32,839 nucleotides of DNA from contig CANRJN010000007.1 of NCBI GenBank assembly GCA_947630945.1, positions 1-32,839 of the forward strand, written 5' to 3'. Positions 28,477 through 32,839 of the stretch are shown here, piece after piece. The translations under genes were made by a program, and so were the position numbers. Source of the DNA: an uncultured Bacilli bacterium. GTDB lineage: Bacteria; Bacillota_I; Bacilli_A; RF39; UBA660. How positions within the stretch are numbered: position 1 is the first letter of the stretch; each line of letters starts with the position of its first letter. A model generated the notes under the pieces. It ran no database searches and was not told the DNA's origin. It saw nothing but the letters and a program-made list of their open reading frames with translations.

Positions 28477-29643
28477 ATGAAAAAACAAAATATTTTATTT
28501 AATAATGAAAAAGTGTTAATGTTTGTACTTGCTTTTATGTCATTTTCTATTGGCATATGGACTAATTATCGAAGTATGTGGCTTGAAAGTATTAATTATA
28601 ATGTACAAACTATTAGTAGAATACTTTCTGTCGCGCTCACATGCAGTTCTATAATTGCATTTATTATAAGTTTGTTTTCATCAAAAATTAAAGTTAAAAA
28701 TGTAATACTTTTATCTATATTTTTAAGAATAGTATCATTTATATTTTTATTAGTTTTAAAAGATGATTTTATGATTAAAACTTGTATGTTACTTACAATA
28801 ATGTGTGAAGTAATATTTACTATATCTTTTTATCCATTACTTTCAAATGTTAGTAAAACGGATGAATCTTATAAAAGAAAAACAATAATTGATTATTTTG
28901 CAAAAGATGCTGGTATTATTATATGTGGTCTTTTAATAGGTGTTAGTTTTGGTAAATATATTTTTGATTATAATGGATGCTTATTATTATCATTAATTTC
29001 TTCAATAATATCATTTATATTTTTAATACTTATTAAAGATATTGAAAGTAATAAAAATGAGATAAGTTTAAAAAATTCATTTATTAAAATATTCTCATCT
29101 AAAATAAATAATATATTTTTATTTAATCAATTAGTAATTAATATATCTTATGGAATAGTATTTGATTTAATAGTATTATTACTTGTAAATTATGTAGGAT
29201 TTGATGTTTCAATTGCGTCAATATTTATAATACTTTCTAATTTACTTGGTAGTATTTTAACTTCCATATTTAATAAATTTAGTAATAAATTATCAGGTAG
29301 TATAAGTACAATTATTAAATTTGGAACAAGAAGTTTTGGATATTTTCTTGCATTTTTATTAAATAATAGTTATGGCTTTGTTATTGCTATTTTGATTGCT
29401 CTTGTAACAACTAGAATATTAGAAGATAAAGTAACAGGTGTATATTTAAGAAAAATAGATACTGATAGTCAGTTCTTATTTGAAAATATAAGATATTTTA
29501 TAGCAAGTATAGCAGAGGGAATAGGTGTGTTTTTAGCAGGACTATTATTACTTAGTTCATTTAAAATATTATTTTTCTTTGCATCCTTTGTAACTTTAAT
29601 TCAAACTTTAATACAACTTTATTTAGAAAAAATAAATAAATAA
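28477..29643 (+). CDS. MFS-like multi-pass transporter
   Basis: About 12 hydrophobic segments over 388 aa; MFS-like spacing (FMSFSIGIWTNYRSMWLES...). ATG 28477 preferred over GTG 28471. Confidence 0.7.
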   Translation: MKKQNILFNNEKVLMFVLAFMSFSIGIWTNYRSMWLESINYNVQTISRILSVALTCSSIIAFIISLFSSKIKVKNVILLSIFLRIVSFIFLLVLKDDFMIKTCMLLTIMCEVIFTISFYPLLSNVSKTDESYKRKTIIDYFAKDAGIIICGLLIGVSFGKYIFDYNGCLLLSLISSIISFIFLILIKDIESNKNEISLKNSFIKIFSSKINNIFLFNQLVINISYGIVFDLIVLLLVNYVGFDVSIASIFIILSNLLGSILTSIFNKFSNKLSGSISTIIKFGTRSFGYFLAFLLNNSYGFVIAILIALVTTRILEDKVTGVYLRKIDTDSQFLFENIRYFIASIAEGIGVFLAGLLLLSSFKILFFFASFVTLIQTLIQLYLEKINK

Positions 29644-29646
29644 AAA

Positions 29647-29768
29647 GAACATTTATTATGTCTTTTAAGGAAACTAATAGTTTTTCTATTAGTATTATGA
29701 ATAAAGATGTAAATCCAAATATTCATAAGTAGTGTTTTTTAAATAAAAGAAGACATATATAAATGTTC
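29647..29768. other. Compact structured element: 20-bp outer stem enclosing two perfect hairpins
   Basis: GAACATTTATTATGTCTTTT (29647-29666) pairs with 29748-29768 (one bulged T, one G-U). Inner hairpins: ACTAATAG-TTTTT-CTATTAGT (29673-29693) and TATGAATA-16nt-TATTCATA (29696-29727). Confidence 0.55.
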
Positions 29769-29875
29769 ATATATAGTGTAGCACAACATTTTTATTTTGT
29801 AAAGTATAACTTTATATATTTTTAATAATAATTTAATTTAACAGCAGTAAATACGCGGAAAAAATCAAAAAAAGA

Positions 29876-29904
29876 TTGATTTTTTTAAATATTTATAGTA
29901 TTAT
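29876..29904 (+). promoter_or_regulatory. Candidate rpsO promoter
   Basis: TTGATT (29876-29881), 17-nt spacer, TATTAT (29899-29904). Confidence 0.55.
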
Positions 29905-29991
29905 TAACTAGAAGTTGTCCCAGGTTTAGAAGACCTCTGACTCTATACTTAGGATATACGGATAATATATGAAAAGGAGGAATATTTTAAA

Positions 29992-30261
29992 ATGGCTTTA
30001 AGTAAAGAAAAAAAGACTTCAATAGTAGAAGAATTTGCTAGAAATAAAAAAGATACAGGTAGTGTTGAAGTACAAGTTGCTCTTTTAACTGAAAGAATTA
30101 ATAGACTTACAGAACATATGAAAGAACACACTCATGATTATCATACTAATCGTGGATTACTTAAAATGGTAGGTAAAAGAAAAAGTTTACTTGATTATCT
30201 AAAAAGAGAAGATGTACAAAGATATCGTGAACTTATCAAAAAATTAAATTTAAGAAAGTAG
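29992..30261 (+). CDS. rpsO: 30S ribosomal protein S15
   Basis: [52 protein letters not shown] aaggagg. Confidence 0.97.
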   Translation: MALSKEKKTSIVEEFARNKKDTGSVEVQVALLTERINRLTEHMKEHTHDYHTNRGLLKMVGKRKSLLDYLKREDVQRYRELIKKLNLRK

Positions 30262-30303
30262 GCACTTATTTTAAGTGTCTTTTATTTTAAGGAAGGAGAA
30301 TTT

Positions 30304-32478
30304 ATGAAAAGAGTATTTGAATATGATTTTCAAGGTAGGAAATTGATAATAGAGCATGGTGAACTTGCCAAACAAGCAGGAGGTGCAGTACTTGTAAGAT
30401 ATGATGATACAGTTATCTTATCAACTGCTGTTATGAGTAATAATGTATCAACTGCTGACTTCTTCCCACTTACAATATTATATCAAGAGAAACTTTATTC
30501 TGTTGGTAAAATTCCAGGTGGTTTTATTAAAAGAGAAGGTCGTCCAACTGATGCAGCAACACTTACTGCAAGAGTTATTGATAGACCAATAAGACCAATG
30601 TTTGATGAGAATTTTAGAAATGAAGTACAAGTTGTTAATACAGTTTTAAGTGTTGATCCAGATCGTACACCAGAAATGACTGCGTTATTTGGAACATCAC
30701 TTGCACTAGGTATATCTTCAATACCATTTGATGGACCTGTATCAGGTGTAATTGTTGGTAAAATTGATGGAGAACTTAAAATTAATCCAACTTGTGAAGA
30801 AATGGAAAGAAGTACAATTAACTTAACAGTTGCTGGAACTAAGGATGCTATTAACATGGTTGAAAGTGGTTCTAAACAAGTAAGTGAAGAAGAAATGTTA
30901 GAAGCATTAATGTTTGGTCACGAAGCAGTTAAAGAATTATGTATGATTCAAGAGGATATCATAAGTGAAATAGGAGAAGAAAAAATAGAAGTTAGTCTTG
31001 CTAGTATTCCAGATGAGTTAAGACAAGAAGTAGAAGAGGACATCAAAGATGATATGATTAGTGCTATTCAAATTAAAGATAAAATAGAAAAATATGCAAG
31101 AATTGATGAATTAAAAGAGAGTGCCTTAACTCATTATAGTGAAAAACATGAAGGTGAAGAAGATTTAGAAAATAATTTAAAACTTGTTAAAAAAGTTGCA
31201 GATGAAATAGAAGGAAATGAAGTTAGAAGACTTATTACAAATGAACATATAAGACCTGATGGAAGAGATATGGATGAAATAAGAGAATTATCATGTGATG
31301 TAGATTTACTTCCAAGAACACATGGTTCTGCATTATTTACAAGAGGTCAAACACAAGCACTTGCAATTACTACACTTGGTGCTCAAAATGAAGAACAAAT
31401 TTTAGATGGTCTTGGACTTGAAGATTCTAAGAAATTTATATTCCATTATAATTTCCCTGCATTTAGTGTAGGTGAAACAGGGAGATATGGTGCTCCTGGA
31501 AGAAGAGAAATAGGACACGGAGCCCTAGCAGAACGTGCACTTTTACAAGTTATGCCATCACAAGAAGAATTCCCATATACAGTAAGAGTAGTATCAGAGG
31601 TATTAGAAAGTAATGGTTCATCTAGTCAAGCAAGTATTTGTGCTGGTTGTATGTCTTTAATGGCAGCAGGTGTACCAATTAAAGCCCCTGTTGCAGGTAT
31701 TGCTATGGGACTTATCACAGAAGATGGTACTTGTGACTCTAAATATACAATTTTAACAGATATTCAAGGACTTGAGGATCACATGGGAGATATGGACTTT
31801 AAAGTAGCAGGTACAAGAAAAGGTATTACTGCACTTCAAATGGATATTAAAATTAAAGGTGTTACAAAGGATGTATTAAGAGAAGCATTAGAAAAAGCAA
31901 ATAAAGCAAGAATGAAAATTCTTGATGTTATGGAAAATACAATTCCAGAAGTAAGACATGAATTATCTCAATATGCACCTAAAATTAGAACTATGAAGAT
32001 AGATCCAGAAAAAATTAAAGATGTAATTGGTAAAGGTGGAGAAACTATTACTAAGATTATCTTAGAATCTAGTAATGTTACATCAGTAAATCATAAAGAT
32101 GCAGTTAAAATTGATATTGATGATGATGGAAATGTAATATGTTATCATATGAAAGAAGAAGTTTTAGATAAAGCAATCTCTATGATTGAAAATATTACAA
32201 AAGAAGTAGAAATTGGAAAAGTTTATACTGTTAAAGTAGTAGACATTCAAGATTTTGGTGCTTTTGTAGAATTATGGCCTGGTTGTGAGGGACTTGTTCA
32301 TGTATCTCAACTTGATAATAAGAGAGTAAATCATCCAAGTGATATTCTTAAAGTTGGAGATGAAATTGTTGTTAAAGCAATTGGATATGATAGAAAAGGT
32401 AAATTAAATTTATCAAGAAAAGAATTATTACCAAAAGAGGAAAAGAAATCAAAAGATAAATCATCTAAAAAAGAATAA
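30304..32478 (+). CDS. pnp: Polyribonucleotide nucleotidyltransferase
   Basis: Two RNase PH domains ([49 protein letters not shown]), KH ([10 protein letters not shown]), S1 ([21 protein letters not shown]). Confidence 0.97.
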   Translation: MKRVFEYDFQGRKLIIEHGELAKQAGGAVLVRYDDTVILSTAVMSNNVSTADFFPLTILYQEKLYSVGKIPGGFIKREGRPTDAATLTARVIDRPIRPMFDENFRNEVQVVNTVLSVDPDRTPEMTALFGTSLALGISSIPFDGPVSGVIVGKIDGELKINPTCEEMERSTINLTVAGTKDAINMVESGSKQVSEEEMLEALMFGHEAVKELCMIQEDIISEIGEEKIEVSLASIPDELRQEVEEDIKDDMISAIQIKDKIEKYARIDELKESALTHYSEKHEGEEDLENNLKLVKKVADEIEGNEVRRLITNEHIRPDGRDMDEIRELSCDVDLLPRTHGSALFTRGQTQALAITTLGAQNEEQILDGLGLEDSKKFIFHYNFPAFSVGETGRYGAPGRREIGHGALAERALLQVMPSQEEFPYTVRVVSEVLESNGSSSQASICAGCMSLMAAGVPIKAPVAGIAMGLITEDGTCDSKYTILTDIQGLEDHMGDMDFKVAGTRKGITALQMDIKIKGVTKDVLREALEKANKARMKILDVMENTIPEVRHELSQYAPKIRTMKIDPEKIKDVIGKGGETITKIILESSNVTSVNHKDAVKIDIDDDGNVICYHMKEEVLDKAISMIENITKEVEIGKVYTVKVVDIQDFGAFVELWPGCEGLVHVSQLDNKRVNHPSDILKVGDEIVVKAIGYDRKGKLNLSRKELLPKEEKKSKDKSSKKE

Positions 32479-32565
32479 TAAAAATAAATAAAATTTTCAT
32501 TTATAAAAGTGAAAATTTTATTTTTATTTTAAATAATTAAAAATGTAAAATTTAAAAGGTGCCTC

Positions 32566-32594
32566 TTGATATATATATATATATACGATATAAT
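32566..32594 (+). promoter_or_regulatory. Promoter of second prepilin gene with (AT)8.5 spacer
   Basis: TTGATA (32566-32571), 17-nt spacer, TATAAT (32589-32594); alternating AT from 32569 to 32585. Confidence 0.75.
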
Positions 32595-32624
32595 GAATGG
32601 TGAAAATAGAAAGAGGTAATAAAA

Positions 32625-32839
32625 ATGAAAGATAAAAAAGGTTTCACATTAGTAGAACTTCTAGCAGTAATAGCAATATTAGCAATACTCGTAATAATAG
32701 CATTACCAAATGTACTTAAATTATTTAGAAGTGCAAAACAAAATACATTTGTAACAGAGGTACAAAATTTAGTAAGAAGTGCAGAAAATAAATATTTAAC
32801 AAGTTCATTATCAAATGGTAGTAATGAAATATGTTTTGA
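32625..32839 (+). CDS. Type IV prepilin-like protein, truncated by window end
   Basis: MKDKKGFTLVELLAVIAILAILVIIALPNVLKLFRSAKQNTFVTEVQNLVRSAENKYLTSSLSNGSNEICF..., open to the last base. The final 'ttttga' is TTT GA-, not an in-frame TGA. Confidence 0.85.
   Translation, partial: MKDKKGFTLVELLAVIAILAILVIIALPNVLKLFRSAKQNTFVTEVQNLVRSAENKYLTSSLSNGSNEICF

Noticed and set aside
4751-29856. Recurrent CGCG tetranucleotides in very AT-rich sequence
   Set aside because: About nine occurrences, close to what base composition alone would give in 33 kb; no spacing pattern.
29949-30857. Minus-strand ORFs 29949-30131 and 30495-30857
   Set aside because: Antisense to rpsO and pnp.
32837-32839. Apparent TGA stop at the window end of the second prepilin
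   Set aside because: From ATG 32625 the last full codon is TTT and only 'GA' of the next codon is present; the ORF is open.

Overview
This is a 32.8 kb, very AT-rich window that looks like a low-GC Bacillota/Mollicutes-like chromosome (lineage inferred, not shown). Most of it is housekeeping. It has tRNA-Ser(GCU), gltX, tRNA-Trp(CCA), an MBL-fold hydrolase, a GH3/NagZ-like glycosidase and a RelA/SpoT homolog. It continues with der, the str operon (rpsL-rpsG-fusA-tuf), sepF, a DivIVA-like gene, dnaE, scpA-scpB, ldh, a HelD-like helicase, an MFS-like transporter and rpsO-pnp. Between these sit several uncharacterised membrane-anchored surface proteins and two type-IV-prepilin-like genes. The second prepilin starts at 32625, runs off the window edge and is missing from the ORF track. 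The main observations are: (1) an uninterrupted (AT)8.5 tract filling the 17-bp spacer between TTGATA and TATAAT upstream of the second prepilin gene, a possible slipped-strand ON/OFF promoter; (2) a RelA/SpoT homolog with intact hydrolase motifs but a Gln where the synthetase catalytic Glu should be (EIQIRT to QAQIRT), and no C-terminal ACT region; (3) a promoter, 24-codon uORF and terminator-like hairpin upstream of that gene, resembling an attenuator; (4) a 122-nt element folding as a 20-bp outer stem enclosing two perfect hairpins, between the MFS gene and rpsO; (5) an S12 Pro-to-Ile change at a known streptomycin site; (6) no TGA used as a stop in 29 CDSs. All functional readings are from sequence reading and memory of families; no searches were run.
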